Of a stretch of DNA of 56,335 nucleotides, positions 25,267 through 34,889 are shown one piece after another. Under the pieces are notes generated by a model. The model made no database searches. It was given only the letters and a program-made list of their open reading frames with translations, and had not been told where the DNA came from. Source of the stretch: Clostridia bacterium (lineage in GTDB: Bacteria > Bacillota_A > Clostridia > Christensenellales > Aristaeellaceae); assembly GCA_017399225.1 (NCBI GenBank), contig JAFQEB010000091.1:1-56335 (forward strand). Direction: 5' to 3'. The position numbers and the translations under genes were made by a program. Within the stretch, counting starts at the first letter, position 1. Every line of letters starts with the position of its first letter.

Positions 25267-27231
25267 TTACCTTCCGGACCGGCGGAGCAGCTCCGCCTCA
25301 TCGATCACTTCGATCCCCAGAGTTTCCGCCTTTGTCAGCTTGCTGCCCGCCTTTTCGCCAGCAATGACAAAGGCGGTCTTTTTGCTGACGGAGGAGGCTG
25401 CCGTTCCGCCGTTCTGCCGGATCAGCTCCTCCGCTTCGTTTCTGCTCAGGGTCGGCAGCGTGCCCGTTACAACGATGCTCATGCCGCTGAATACGCCCTC
25501 TGCCTTTTGGGCCGCCTCCATCGGCTTGACGCCGGCTGCCAGAAGGCGCTCAATCATGCTGCGGTTCTCATCAAAGGAGAAAAACTCTACGACACTTTGG
25601 GCGACAATATCACCCACGTCGGGCAGTGCAACCAGCTCCTCAAGAGAAGCAGCTGCCACCCGATCAAGACTGCCGAAGGCTGCAGCCAGATCCCGCGCCG
25701 TTTTACGGCCGATATTGGGGATGCCGATAGCATGAAGGAAGGCGTCCAGCTGGCAGCTCTTGCTCTTTTCAAGCGCCGCCAGCAGCTTCTCCGCCTTGCG
25801 CTCCTTGAAGCCGTCCAGGGTCAGCGCCTGTTCCTTTGTGATGGTATAGAGGTCTGCGCAGTCCCGAACGTCCATCTGATCATAAAGCTGCGCGATGGTC
25901 TTTTCGGACAGGCCCTCCACATCCATGGCATCCCTGCTGACAAAATGCGCCATTCTTGCAATCGCCTGCGGACGGCAGGTCGCCCTGTTCATACAGAAGA
26001 TGTGGGCGCCCCTTTCGACAAGGGCTGTGCCACACGCTGGACAATGGGTCGGCGGTACGATCTCGGTCTCACCTTCGGTCGGCTCGCCTGCACGACCGGT
26101 GATCTCGGGGATCACGTCGTTGGAGCGACGGATCCACACAGGCGCGCCAATAGCTACCCGCTTGCGCAGGATATCACCATAATTGTTCAGCGTCGCCTTG
26201 CGAACCGTCACGCCATAGAAGTCCACCGGCTCCACATGGGCCAGAGGCGTCAGTTTGCCGGTGCGACCCAGCTCCCAGGTAACATCCTTGAGGATGGTCG
26301 TTGTTTCCTCGGCTTCAAACTTATATGCCACCGCCCAGCGGGGGAAGCGGTCGGTATAGCCCATCTGTTCCCGGATGGAGAAATCCCCGACCTTTACCAG
26401 CACGCCATCGATCAGATAGTCCAGCGTCGGGCGCGCTGCTTCAATCTCCCGGATGCAGGCGACCAGCTCCTCGCGGGAGGTCGGCCGACCAAGGTATTCA
26501 CTTACCGGGAAGCCGTTCTCCCGAAGGAAATCAAGCATTTCGATCTGAGAGGCAAAGCTTCGTCCCTCGATGGTTCCAACCTGATAAAAGAACGCGTCCA
26601 GCTGGCGGGAAGCGGTAACGGCCGGGTCAAGATTGCGGATGGCGCCCGCTGCAGCATTGCGCGCATTTTTCAGAGGTTCTTCCGCCGTTGCATTGTACTT
26701 TTCCAGCGCAGACAGACGCATGATACATTCGCCCTGAACCTCCAGGAAGCCCTTGTAAGGGATCGTCAGCGGCACCGTTTTGATGGTGCGTGCCTGAGGC
26801 AGGATCGCCTCGCCGGTGACGCCATTGCCGCGGGTAGCCGCCTGAACGAGCACGCCGTCTTCATAGGTGAGATTCAGCGTCAGTCCGTCAAACTTATACT
26901 CGACATAGTATGTCAGATCATCTGTGCTGGCCAGTTTCTCCGTGCGCCGGAGCCACTCGTCCAGCGCGTCCAGGGACTGAACCTTGTCCATCGACCACAG
27001 GCGGCTCCGGTGCGTATGCGGCTCGAAGGCAGTGAGCGCCTCGCTGCCGACGCGATGGGTCGGAGAATCCGGCAGCACGACGCCTGATTCCCGTTCCAGC
27101 ACAGATAGCTGATCATAGAGCGCATCCCAGTCCTTATCGGACATGATGGGCTCAGCACCGAAATAGTAAGCACGAGCCGCTTCGTTCAAGCGGTCGATCA
27201 TCCCGCGCATTTGCTGCTTGATATCGGACAT
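25267..27231 (-). CDS. ligA: NAD-dependent DNA ligase LigA
   Basis: A 654-residue replicative DNA ligase, close to the family length. The AMP-accepting Lys113 is in EYKFDGLTLN; the NAD-binding Ia domain (RAYYFGAEPIMSDKDWDAL) is at the N-terminus. The four-Cys zinc finger (CPACGTALV...CMNRATC) lies near 395-425, then helix-hairpin-helix repeats and a C-terminal BRCT domain (FSGMSIVVTGTLPTLSRNEAEELI). The ATG at 27231 is preceded by GGGAGGATC; an in-frame upstream extension to 27312 would enter the pcrA gene. It is the last gene of the yerC-pcrA-ligA unit, 52 bp after pcrA. Confidence 0.97.
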   Translation of the reverse strand: MSDIKQQMRGMIDRLNEAARAYYFGAEPIMSDKDWDALYDQLSVLERESGVVLPDSPTHRVGSEALTAFEPHTHRSRLWSMDKVQSLDALDEWLRRTEKLASTDDLTYYVEYKFDGLTLNLTYEDGVLVQAATRGNGVTGEAILPQARTIKTVPLTIPYKGFLEVQGECIMRLSALEKYNATAEEPLKNARNAAAGAIRNLDPAVTASRQLDAFFYQVGTIEGRSFASQIEMLDFLRENGFPVSEYLGRPTSREELVACIREIEAARPTLDYLIDGVLVKVGDFSIREQMGYTDRFPRWAVAYKFEAEETTTILKDVTWELGRTGKLTPLAHVEPVDFYGVTVRKATLNNYGDILRKRVAIGAPVWIRRSNDVIPEITGRAGEPTEGETEIVPPTHCPACGTALVERGAHIFCMNRATCRPQAIARMAHFVSRDAMDVEGLSEKTIAQLYDQMDVRDCADLYTITKEQALTLDGFKERKAEKLLAALEKSKSCQLDAFLHAIGIPNIGRKTARDLAAAFGSLDRVAAASLEELVALPDVGDIVAQSVVEFFSFDENRSMIERLLAAGVKPMEAAQKAEGVFSGMSIVVTGTLPTLSRNEAEELIRQNGGTAASSVSKKTAFVIAGEKAGSKLTKAETLGIEVIDEAELLRRSGR

Positions 27232-27283
27232 AACGATCCTCCCTGGGACTTGCTCGAGAGGCAAGCGCGCTAAAAGGCTGCGC

Positions 27284-29629
27284 TTAATCCTCCAGCTTGA
27301 TGATCGGAACAACGGACAGCGCGAATTCCTTTACGCCGTAAGCCGTAAACTCGATGCGAATACGGGCTGCAGTGCCGCTGCCGTTGAGCGCGACAACAGT
27401 ACCCTCGCCGAACTTGAGATGGCGAACGCGATCGCCGACCTTATACATGGCCTTCAGCGCACCGTCTGCCATGCTGCGGGCAGGCGAAGCCACAAAGCCC
27501 TTCTGAACGCCGGGAATATTCAGCGCCCCAGCCGCACCGCCGCCATAGACCGCGCCTCTGCTGGCGGGATTCCCATTGGCTGCACGCGTAGGCGCCGCAG
27601 AGCCGTAGGTATTGCGCAGCACCGGCACACCGCTGCTGGCGTAGCTTCCCGCCGCACGTCCACGCGTGCGCTGCTGCGGCTGCTGGCGGCTTCCGAAGAT
27701 GGCGTTCATCCCCTCCATCTCATCCTGCAGCAGCCTCTTGGGGATCTCATCCAGGAATCGACTGGGAGCGTTATGATTGATCTGGTTATACAGCATACGC
27801 TGCTTGGCTCGGGAGATAAACAGACGCTTCTGCGCGCGGGTGATACCCACATAGCACAGGCGGCGCTCCTCCTCCATGCGATCCTCTTCCATCAGGCTGC
27901 GGGAGGATGGGAAGATCCCCTCTTCCAGGCCGGTCATGAACACATTGGGGAACTCCAGGCCCTTGGCGCTGTGCAGCGTCATCAGGGTCACATATCCCCG
28001 CCCGCTGTCCTCCGCCTGATCCAGATCGGTCACCAGCGCGACATTTTCCAGATAGTCCTCCAGCGTCGGTTTCTCCGTTGCCTTACAGTACTCCGTCACA
28101 GCGCCCAGGAACTCCTGGATATTCTCCACCCTGGCGCGGGCTTCATCCGTATCTTCCTTCCGGTACTGCTCGATCAGGCCGGTCTTATCCACCAGCATGT
28201 TCACAAACTCGTCTACCGGCATCTCTTCCTTCATGGCCATCAGCATGGTCATGAGCATAAAGAAATCCGTTACGCACTTGCGGGGACGGGAGCTGAGCGT
28301 TTCCGGAATATCCGACAGCGCGCTGTAAAGGGGCATACCGTTTTCCATCGCGTGATTCATCAGCTCCTGCACGGTGCTGTCGCCGATAGCACGCTTGGGC
28401 ACGTTGATGATGCGGCGCAGGCTCACGTCATCCGCAGGATTGACGATCACGCGCAGATAGGCAACGACGTCCCTGACTTCCTTGCGGTCATAGAAGCGCT
28501 GTCCGCCAAAGACCTTGTAGGGGATGTTGGAGCGCATCAGCATATCTTCCACCACGCGGGACTGGGCATTGGTGCGGTACAGGACAGCCATGCTCCCATA
28601 GTTCTGCCCCTGCCGGTTGAGCTGGCGCATCCGATCCGCGACCCAGGCCGCTTCATCGCGTTCATCACCGGCTGCAAAGAGGCGGATGGGCTCGCCTTCG
28701 CCAGCTTCCGTCCACAGGGACTTTTCCTTGCGGCCCGCATTATGAGCGATCACCTGATTCGCAGCATCCAGAATATTGGCGGTGGAGCGGTAATTCTGCT
28801 CCAGCTTGATGACCACTGCATCCGGATAGTCCTTTTCAAAATCCAGAATGTTGCGGATGTCAGCGCCGCGCCAGCCATAGATGGACTGGTCATCATCGCC
28901 CACGACGCATAGGTTCCGGCTTTCATCCGTCAGTAGCTTGATCAGCATGTACTGAGCATAGTTGGTATCCTGATACTCGTCCACCATCACATATTTGAAG
29001 CGGCGGCGGTAGCTTTCCAGCACCGGCGGATGATCGGCAAGCAGCTCCAGCGTTTTGACAAGCAGGTCGTCAAAATCCAGGGCGTTGTTGGCCTTCAGCC
29101 GGGTCTCGTATTCCAGCATCACATCATGGATCCGCTGGCTGCGAAAATCCTTATCGGAGCGCCGGAACCATTCGTCAGGGCCCATGAGCTTGTTCTTGGC
29201 GTCAGAGATCTTCGCCTTCAACTCCCGGATGGGCAGGAACTTATCGTCGATGTTCATACGCTTAAGGATCTCCTTAAGCACTGCCTGCTGATCATCGTCA
29301 TCGTAGATGACAAAGGCGCGGCTGTAACCAAGCTTTTCGATATCTCGGCGGAGGATGCGCGCACAGGTCGAATGGAAGGTGGAAATCCACGCCTCCTCAG
29401 CTTCCGGGCCAACCAGTGCGGAAATGCGCTCCTTCATTTCTCGAGCCGCTTTATTGGTAAAGGTCAGTGCAAGGATGTTCCACGCAGGCACGCCTTGGTC
29501 GATAAGGTTTGCCACGCGGCACGTCAGCGCGCGGGTCTTGCCGCTGCCTGCGCCCGCCAGGATCAGCACGGGGCCCTCCAGGGTTTCAGCAGCCAGGCGC
29601 TGCTGGGGGTTGAGCATATTCAGGTCCAT
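27284..29629 (-). CDS. pcrA: ATP-dependent DNA helicase PcrA/UvrD
   Basis: A 781-residue superfamily 1 helicase for nucleotide excision repair, removal of stalled RecA filaments and rolling-circle replication. Motif I is ILAGAGSGKTRALTCRVANL, motif Ia LALTFTNKAA, motif II DEYQDTNYAQ, motif III VGDDDQSIYGWRGAD, motif IV LEQNYRSTANIL and motif V VTLMTLHSAKGLEFP. The C-terminal about 60 residues (VGDRVRHLKFGEGTVVALNG) form the Tudor-like RNA polymerase-binding domain typical of PcrA. A Gly/Ala/Arg-rich linker (about 660-720) precedes it. Confidence 0.97.
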   Translation of the reverse strand: MDLNMLNPQQRLAAETLEGPVLILAGAGSGKTRALTCRVANLIDQGVPAWNILALTFTNKAAREMKERISALVGPEAEEAWISTFHSTCARILRRDIEKLGYSRAFVIYDDDDQQAVLKEILKRMNIDDKFLPIRELKAKISDAKNKLMGPDEWFRRSDKDFRSQRIHDVMLEYETRLKANNALDFDDLLVKTLELLADHPPVLESYRRRFKYVMVDEYQDTNYAQYMLIKLLTDESRNLCVVGDDDQSIYGWRGADIRNILDFEKDYPDAVVIKLEQNYRSTANILDAANQVIAHNAGRKEKSLWTEAGEGEPIRLFAAGDERDEAAWVADRMRQLNRQGQNYGSMAVLYRTNAQSRVVEDMLMRSNIPYKVFGGQRFYDRKEVRDVVAYLRVIVNPADDVSLRRIINVPKRAIGDSTVQELMNHAMENGMPLYSALSDIPETLSSRPRKCVTDFFMLMTMLMAMKEEMPVDEFVNMLVDKTGLIEQYRKEDTDEARARVENIQEFLGAVTEYCKATEKPTLEDYLENVALVTDLDQAEDSGRGYVTLMTLHSAKGLEFPNVFMTGLEEGIFPSSRSLMEEDRMEEERRLCYVGITRAQKRLFISRAKQRMLYNQINHNAPSRFLDEIPKRLLQDEMEGMNAIFGSRQQPQQRTRGRAAGSYASSGVPVLRNTYGSAAPTRAANGNPASRGAVYGGGAAGALNIPGVQKGFVASPARSMADGALKAMYKVGDRVRHLKFGEGTVVALNGSGTAARIRIEFTAYGVKEFALSVVPIIKLED

Positions 29630-29673
29630 TTTCCTACCTCAGGCTTTCTGATAAATGGTGACACGTTTTTCTA

Positions 29674-29988
29674 TTACTCTGTTTCTTCTTCGTTTTCAGC
29701 AATGCTCAGGGCGTCCAACACACGCGAGTATCCGTCCGCACCGTAGAGCAGCGCACGGTTCACGCGGCTGATCGTCGCCGAAGAAGCGCCCGTTCTGCGT
29801 GCGATCTCCTGATAGGTGACGCGTTCCCGCAGGAGCACCGCCACCTCAAGGCGCTGTGCCATGCTCTTGATCTCCGCAATGGTGCAGATATCCTCAAAGA
29901 AGCGATATGCATCCTCGACGGTGTTCAGGCGCAGAACAGCCTCCATCAGCAGATCAGCCTGTTCTGACTGGATGCGGGATTCATACAT
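29674..29988 (-). CDS. YerC/YecD family TrpR-related DNA-binding protein
   Basis: A 104-residue helical protein of the TrpR-like YerC family. The helix-turn-helix is [28 protein letters not shown]. YerC proteins sit next to pcrA and ligA in Bacillus, the same order as here. The ligand and target of the family are not known to me. The ATG at 29988 has AGGGAG about 10 bp upstream, and the pcrA start is 44 bp downstream. Confidence 0.92.
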   Translation of the reverse strand: MYESRIQSEQADLLMEAVLRLNTVEDAYRFFEDICTIAEIKSMAQRLEVAVLLRERVTYQEIARRTGASSATISRVNRALLYGADGYSRVLDALSIAENEEETE

Positions 29989-30049
29989 GTCCGACAGCTC
30001 CCTTCGCAGCGTTCATGGTGCAGACTTTCGCACTTTACTATACCAGTAT

Positions 30050-30078
30050 ATTATATCACACAATCTTCATTTTGAACA
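30050..30078 (-). promoter_or_regulatory. candidate promoter of yerC-pcrA-ligA
   Basis: On the minus strand TGTTCA (30078-30073), 17-bp spacer, TATAAT (30055-30050). The -35 match is weak. Confidence 0.4.
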
Positions 30079-30191
30079 GGGGCGATTTTGATAGACTTGT
30101 AAACAAAGATGGCAGTTCATTGCCGCAGATGTATTATATGGTATTATTCAAAAACAAGCGCTCCATCTGCAGCAGCAAATCGAAAAATTGC

Positions 30192-30220
30192 TTGACAAAT
30201 CAAGGGTTTCAGACTATTCT
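30192..30220 (+). promoter_or_regulatory. glnN promoter
   Basis: TTGACA at 30192-30197, 17-bp spacer, TATTCT at 30215-30220; glnN starts at 30270. The whole 29989-30269 gap contains only this, the opposing candidate promoter and the dyad listed next. Confidence 0.75.
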
Positions 30221-30221
30221 T

Positions 30222-30235
30222 TGGTATGTATACCA
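30222..30235. promoter_or_regulatory. dyad at the glnN transcription start, operator candidate
   Basis: TGGTATGTATACCA: 6-bp arms with a 2-bp centre, directly after the -10 box. It does not match the GlnR site TGTNAN7TNACA. The regulator is unknown. Confidence 0.5.
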
Positions 30236-30269
30236 TGCCGCATCAGGCCGCACAAGGAGGACGATCAGC

Positions 30270-32354
30270 ATGTCCCGTATGGAAGAGCTTTTTGGCGTCA
30301 ACGTATTTAATGACGATGTGATGCAGAAGCGTTTGCCCCGTGATACTTATAAGGCCCTGCATAAAACCATCGCCGACGGCCGCCCGCTGAAGCCGGAGAT
30401 CGCTAATGTCGTTGCCAACGCCATGAAGGACTGGGCCGTGGAAAAGGGCGTGACCCATTACACCCACTGGTTCCAGCCGATGAACGGCGTCACCGCAGAA
30501 AAGCACGACAGCTTCCTCACCCCCCGTGAAGGCGGCAAGATCATTCTTGAGTTTTCCGGCAAGGAGCTGGTACACGGCGAAAGTGACGCCTCCTCCTTCC
30601 CCTCCGGCGGCCTCCGCGCTACCTTCGAGGCCCGCGGCTACACTGCCTGGGATCCCACCAGCTACGCCTTTATCAAGGACGGCGTGCTTTGCATTCCTAC
30701 TGCATTCTGCTCCTACAGCGGCGAAGCGCTGGACGCCAAGACGCCCCTCTTGCGCTCCATGGAGGCGCTCAATAAGCAGGCCGTCCGCATCCTGAAGCTC
30801 TTTGGCCGCGATGCGACCCGCGTGACCTCCACCGTCGGCCCCGAACAGGAGTACTTCCTGGTCGACAAGAAGCTTTACGATCAGCGCAAGGATCTGATCT
30901 TCACCGGCAGGACGCTTTTCGGCGCCAAGCCGCCCAAGGGCCAGGAACTGGACGACCACTACTCCGGCGCTATCAAGCCCCGGGTCAAGGCTTTCATGAC
31001 GGAGCTGGACGAGGAGCTGTGGAAGCTGGGCGTCCTTGCCAAGACCGAGCACAACGAGGCCGCTCCTGCGCAGCATGAAATGGCGCCCATCTATACGATC
31101 ACCACACTGGCGACCGATCACAATCAGCTCACCATGGAGATGATGAAGAAGGTCGCCCTGCGCCACGGCCTGGTATGCCTCCTTCATGAAAAGCCCTTCG
31201 CCGGCGTCAACGGTTCGGGCAAGCATAACAACTGGTCCATGTCCACCAACACCGGCTATAATTTGCTGGAGCCCGGTGACGATCCCGCCTCCTCCGCGCA
31301 GTTCCTGCTCTTCCTGACCGCCATGATCAAGGCTGTTGACGAACACGCGGATCTTCTGCGCGTCTCCACCGCTTCCGCCGGCAACGACCATCGCCTTGGC
31401 GCGTGCGAGGCGCCACCTGCGATCATCTCGATCTTCCTGGGCGATGAGCTGACAGCGATCGTCGACAGCCTCATCAGCGACAGCGAATACCACGCTGCCG
31501 AGACCAAGGATCTGGAGATCGGCGTAAGCGTGCTGCCGAAGTTCCCCCGCGACAATACCGACCGCAACCGCACTTCTCCCTTTGCATTCACCGGCAACAA
31601 GTTCGAGTTCCGTTCCCTCGGCTCCAGCGCCTCCATCGCAGATACCAATGTTACCCTCAACACCATCGTTGCAGACGTGCTGATGGACTTTGCCGATGAG
31701 CTTGAAGCGGCAGAGGACTTCCGCACCGCGCTGCATGATCTGATCGTCCGCACCCTTCGCCGGCACAACCGGGTGATCTTCAACGGCAACGGCTATGCCG
31801 ATGCCTGGGTGGAGGAAGCCGCTCGCCGCGGACTGCCCAATTATGCCAGCACTGTGGACGCCCTGCCTCATCTGCTTGATGATAAGAATGTGGCACTTTA
31901 TGCCCGCCAGGGCGTATTCAGCGAGGCCGAGCTCCACTCCCGGTACGAGATCAGTCTTGAATACTATGCCAAGGCAGTCAACATCGAAGCCGAAACCTGC
32001 CTGATGATGGCAGAGCGTGAGATCTTCCCGGCCTGTGCCCGTTTTGCAGGAGAAATGGGCCGCATCGTCCGCGATATCCGTCAGGCCGGTGTGGAACCTG
32101 TCGCTGAAGCCAAGCTGCTCAAGGACGTTGCAGAGCGCAACGCCAAGCTCTTTGATGCGATTGCGAATCTTCGCAGCGCCATTCAGGACACCGGCAGCCA
32201 TACCGCAGATGCGATGGACAACGCACAGTACGAGCGGTACATCATCATTCCCGCGATGGCCAAGGTTCGCGAGATCGCCGATGACCTTGAGACCCTTGTC
32301 GGAAAGGACTTTTGGCCCTTCCCGACCTATGACGACCTTCTCTTCAACGTATAA
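30270..32354 (+). CDS. glnN: glutamine synthetase type III (GlnN)
   Basis: A 694-residue enzyme of the large GSIII class, which condenses glutamate and ammonia using ATP. The N-terminus [27 protein letters not shown] is characteristic. The catalytic signatures are [25 protein letters not shown] (glutamate/metal ligands), [15 protein letters not shown] (ATP region) and [16 protein letters not shown]. It is the only nitrogen-assimilation gene in the window. The ATG at 30270 is 7 bp after AAGGAGG; the long in-frame upstream extension runs through the promoter and is not real. Confidence 0.97.
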   Translation: MSRMEELFGVNVFNDDVMQKRLPRDTYKALHKTIADGRPLKPEIANVVANAMKDWAVEKGVTHYTHWFQPMNGVTAEKHDSFLTPREGGKIILEFSGKELVHGESDASSFPSGGLRATFEARGYTAWDPTSYAFIKDGVLCIPTAFCSYSGEALDAKTPLLRSMEALNKQAVRILKLFGRDATRVTSTVGPEQEYFLVDKKLYDQRKDLIFTGRTLFGAKPPKGQELDDHYSGAIKPRVKAFMTELDEELWKLGVLAKTEHNEAAPAQHEMAPIYTITTLATDHNQLTMEMMKKVALRHGLVCLLHEKPFAGVNGSGKHNNWSMSTNTGYNLLEPGDDPASSAQFLLFLTAMIKAVDEHADLLRVSTASAGNDHRLGACEAPPAIISIFLGDELTAIVDSLISDSEYHAAETKDLEIGVSVLPKFPRDNTDRNRTSPFAFTGNKFEFRSLGSSASIADTNVTLNTIVADVLMDFADELEAAEDFRTALHDLIVRTLRRHNRVIFNGNGYADAWVEEAARRGLPNYASTVDALPHLLDDKNVALYARQGVFSEAELHSRYEISLEYYAKAVNIEAETCLMMAEREIFPACARFAGEMGRIVRDIRQAGVEPVAEAKLLKDVAERNAKLFDAIANLRSAIQDTGSHTADAMDNAQYERYIIIPAMAKVREIADDLETLVGKDFWPFPTYDDLLFNV

Positions 32355-32358
32355 AATG

Positions 32359-32390
32359 ATCCGGAGGGCATGTGCTCTCCGGATTTTTTT
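32359..32390 (+). terminator. glnN terminator
   Basis: Arms ATCCGGAG (32359-32366) and CTCCGGAT (32377-32384), then seven Ts. Confidence 0.92.
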
Positions 32391-32394
32391 GCAA

Positions 32395-32434
32395 AAACCT
32401 CCGCAGGAAGTATTCCGGCTTCCTGCGGAGGTTT
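32395..32434. terminator. terminator of the GH39 gene
   Basis: A perfect 16-bp stem: AAACCTCCGCAGGAAG (32395-32410) with CTTCCTGCGGAGGTTT (32419-32434). The minus-strand T-run follows it. Confidence 0.9.
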
Positions 32435-32441
32435 GTTCTAC

Positions 32442-33938
32442 TTATCGATTCTGCTCGTACCAGTCGTAATCGTAACCGAAGTCCTGCTCTGCGTTCAGTT
32501 TGCTGACCGTAAAGCGTACGACCGCATTTTCACCGAGCTGCAGCCTGAGCTTACCGTTGCTGCACTGCATTGCACCGCAGGCCGGCATACCCGCCTGCCG
32601 CAGGAACCGCAGCTGGGCGTCAGTAAGAGAAGCCGGCTCCCCCATCTCATGCCATACCTTGAGCGGGTTACAGCAGTTTTCATCCACCGTTTCAGTGGTC
32701 AGTACGCACTGACCCGCTACAGGCAGCTCAAGGGCTATATCAAGCGCCTGACGTTCATCCTTGCAGATATTCCACGCCACGCCCTCGTAAGAGCCGTCCG
32801 CCTTCTGAACGATGACAGTATGCTCATCCCGATATACGCAGTTCCCCTTCAGGTTATTGAAGAAATGGAACGTCCACAGGGTCGGCTTGGGGATCAGGCC
32901 GTTGGCGATCATGCCAAAGCCGCCGTGGAAGGGGCGGCTCGGAACGCCCTGCTCCTCAAACACATCGCCGAAGGTCCAGTAGGAATACGAAGCACAGACG
33001 TCGCCCATACGCGCAAGAAGGCTGGCGATCAGCGCAGCGTTGTAATTGGTGTCATGAATGGGACAGAAGGGATGGTAGGAAGTGTTGAATTCTGTCACAT
33101 GCATCTCCATGCCTGCATATTCCGGGAAAGAATCAATGATATCGCGGGTCGCCTGCATCTCCTCCATGATGGAATCCACCGTACGCATGGTGTGATAGAG
33201 ATACCGGCCATTCCGCTGCGGATTCTCGCCCATATAGGCATGGCGTGTGAGGAAATCGACAGGGAGCTTCTCATCCCGGCAGAAGGTCAGGAAGTTACGC
33301 ACCCAGTCCAGAGAGGTAGATCCACCACAGATGGCCGGACCGCCCACGCGCATCTCCGGCATCGCCTCCTTCACAGCCAGGACGGAGGTCTTGTACAGCT
33401 GGTGGTAAGCCGCCTCATCCGCATACTGCCAGAAGCCGGGCAGATTCGGCTCGTTCCATACCTCGCAGGGCCAGGTGGATACTTCCTCTTCACCGTAGCG
33501 CTCCGCGAGATGCCGCAGCGTCGCCTTGATCAGCTCAGCCCAGCGCTGATGATCGGCCGGCGGCGTGGTGTTACCCTTCCAGTAGAAAATGGTCTGGGTA
33601 CCGCTGGCCATTTTCTCAGGCATGAAGCCCAGCTCCAGGAAGGGCTTCAGACCGGCAGCACGGTAATCATCCATTACCCGATCCAGGTAGGTGAAGTTGT
33701 AGCTGATCCGCTCGTTTCCTTCGGGATCTTTGTAATACTGATAGATGGCCATATCATCGCTGAACAGACCGTGGCCGCGGATGTGCTTGAAATGACAAAG
33801 CTCCTGAGCCATAAAGAGCTGGTCATGGTACTCCTTTTGGAGTGCAAGGCCCATACGGCCCGTGCCAACGCAGAATGCCGCGTTGTTATTGAAGGAAACG
33901 TGACTGTCAGGCGCGATACGGATGTTCAGATGCTTCAT
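32442..33938 (-). CDS. GH39 beta-xylosidase
   Basis: A 498-residue cytoplasmic glycosidase without a signal peptide, closely following XynB of Thermoanaerobacterium. The acid/base Glu163 is in VWNEPNLPGFWQ and the nucleophile Glu283 in HVTEFNTSYHP, at the family spacing (about 120 residues). The N-terminal strand reads HFKHIRGHGLFSDDM, and a beta-sandwich domain lies at the C-terminus. It should hydrolyse xylo-oligosaccharides taken up by the cell. It is 15 bp downstream of an MBL-fold hydrolase gene on the same strand and probably co-transcribed. No xylose isomerase or transporter is nearby. Confidence 0.93.
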   Translation of the reverse strand: MKHLNIRIAPDSHVSFNNNAAFCVGTGRMGLALQKEYHDQLFMAQELCHFKHIRGHGLFSDDMAIYQYYKDPEGNERISYNFTYLDRVMDDYRAAGLKPFLELGFMPEKMASGTQTIFYWKGNTTPPADHQRWAELIKATLRHLAERYGEEEVSTWPCEVWNEPNLPGFWQYADEAAYHQLYKTSVLAVKEAMPEMRVGGPAICGGSTSLDWVRNFLTFCRDEKLPVDFLTRHAYMGENPQRNGRYLYHTMRTVDSIMEEMQATRDIIDSFPEYAGMEMHVTEFNTSYHPFCPIHDTNYNAALIASLLARMGDVCASYSYWTFGDVFEEQGVPSRPFHGGFGMIANGLIPKPTLWTFHFFNNLKGNCVYRDEHTVIVQKADGSYEGVAWNICKDERQALDIALELPVAGQCVLTTETVDENCCNPLKVWHEMGEPASLTDAQLRFLRQAGMPACGAMQCSNGKLRLQLGENAVVRFTVSKLNAEQDFGYDYDWYEQNR

Positions 33939-33953
33939 GGTATGTCTCTCCTC

Positions 33954-34742
33954 TCAGGACTGTTTTGCTTTATTCCAGTCAAATACCAGGATCTGCCCTT
34001 GTGTAACATTTGCCTGCCTGGTTGCAATATGCTCATAGCCGCCGATCGTGACAGGCCGTGCTGCGACCAGAACATCATCAGACAGATGGTTGATAAAGTC
34101 ATCAAACTTGCTGCGGGGATACAGCTCCGGCTGATGGCTGCAGAGCACATGATCGAATTCAAGCGCTTGCAGCCGCCGTACGTTTTCTCGGTATTCCTGC
34201 ACCGGAAGCGCCGCCTCGAAGAACAGCCAGGTGCAGGGATTCCAGTCGTCGCCAGTGAGCAGCAAACGGCGTTCCGGGATATACACAACGCAGGAGCCGG
34301 GCGTGTGCCCAGGGCAGGCCATGACCATCAACGTCAGTCCGCCAAGATCGAAGCAGCCGGTGCTGAGGTCTCGAGGCAGCGGACACTCCCCTGCCAGGAA
34401 CTCCGATTCCGTGACCGGCAGCCCCTTGGCGATCGCCTGCTGCAGCACAGCCCGCCGTTTCTCCCGACCGTTAAAGACCTCCCATTCAGCCTTGTCTTCA
34501 GGGAGCATGAAGACCTCGTCAAACCAGCGGGCGCCGAGGGTATGATCGTGATGATGATGGGTCAGAATGACCGTCAGCGGCTTGTCCGTCAGCGTGCGGA
34601 TGAAATCAGCCACATTCTCCACGCCATAGCCGGTATCTACCAGCCAAGCGGCATTTTCGCCCTCGATCAGCGTCATGCAGACGCCCATGCAGTCGCGGAT
34701 ATGGGTAATTCCCGGAAGAACACGATTCGCTTCAAAACCCAT
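33954..34742 (-). CDS. MBL-fold metallo-hydrolase upstream of GH39
   Basis: A 262-residue soluble protein with the metallo-beta-lactamase motif THHHHDHTLG (His62-Asp66-His67), then CPGHTPGS and LTGDD, all expected for a dinuclear zinc hydrolase of the glyoxalase II-like group. The substrate is not deducible; linkage to GH39 suggests a sugar-derived ester or lactone, an inference. The ATG at 34742 is preceded by AAAGGAGAATC. A direct repeat ATGCTTG occurs 19 bp apart upstream (34765, 34784); I saw no good promoter. Confidence 0.85.
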   Translation of the reverse strand: MGFEANRVLPGITHIRDCMGVCMTLIEGENAAWLVDTGYGVENVADFIRTLTDKPLTVILTHHHHDHTLGARWFDEVFMLPEDKAEWEVFNGREKRRAVLQQAIAKGLPVTESEFLAGECPLPRDLSTGCFDLGGLTLMVMACPGHTPGSCVVYIPERRLLLTGDDWNPCTWLFFEAALPVQEYRENVRRLQALEFDHVLCSHQPELYPRSKFDDFINHLSDDVLVAARPVTIGGYEHIATRQANVTQGQILVFDWNKAKQS

Positions 34743-34844
34743 GCGCGATTCTCCTTTGCGCGTTATGCTTGTTAAATTCGACAATGCTTGCCTGATTCCT
34801 GTCCTTGAGTTGATCGCATTTTGCCTTGTTATTCTCATTACTTG

Positions 34845-34877
34845 CAAAAAACCGCCCTGCCCGAAGGCAAGGCGGTT
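34845..34877 (-). terminator. cysS terminator
   Basis: On the minus strand AACCGCCTTGCC, loop TTCG, GGCAGGGCGGTT, then TTTT (34877-34845). Confidence 0.88.
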
Positions 34878-34889
34878 GCAGATATTGAA

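Noticed and set aside
30243..34775. Long open frames opposite glnN (minus) and opposite GH39/MBL (plus, 801 codons)
   Set aside because: They run across strong terminators and lie opposite well-recognised enzymes.
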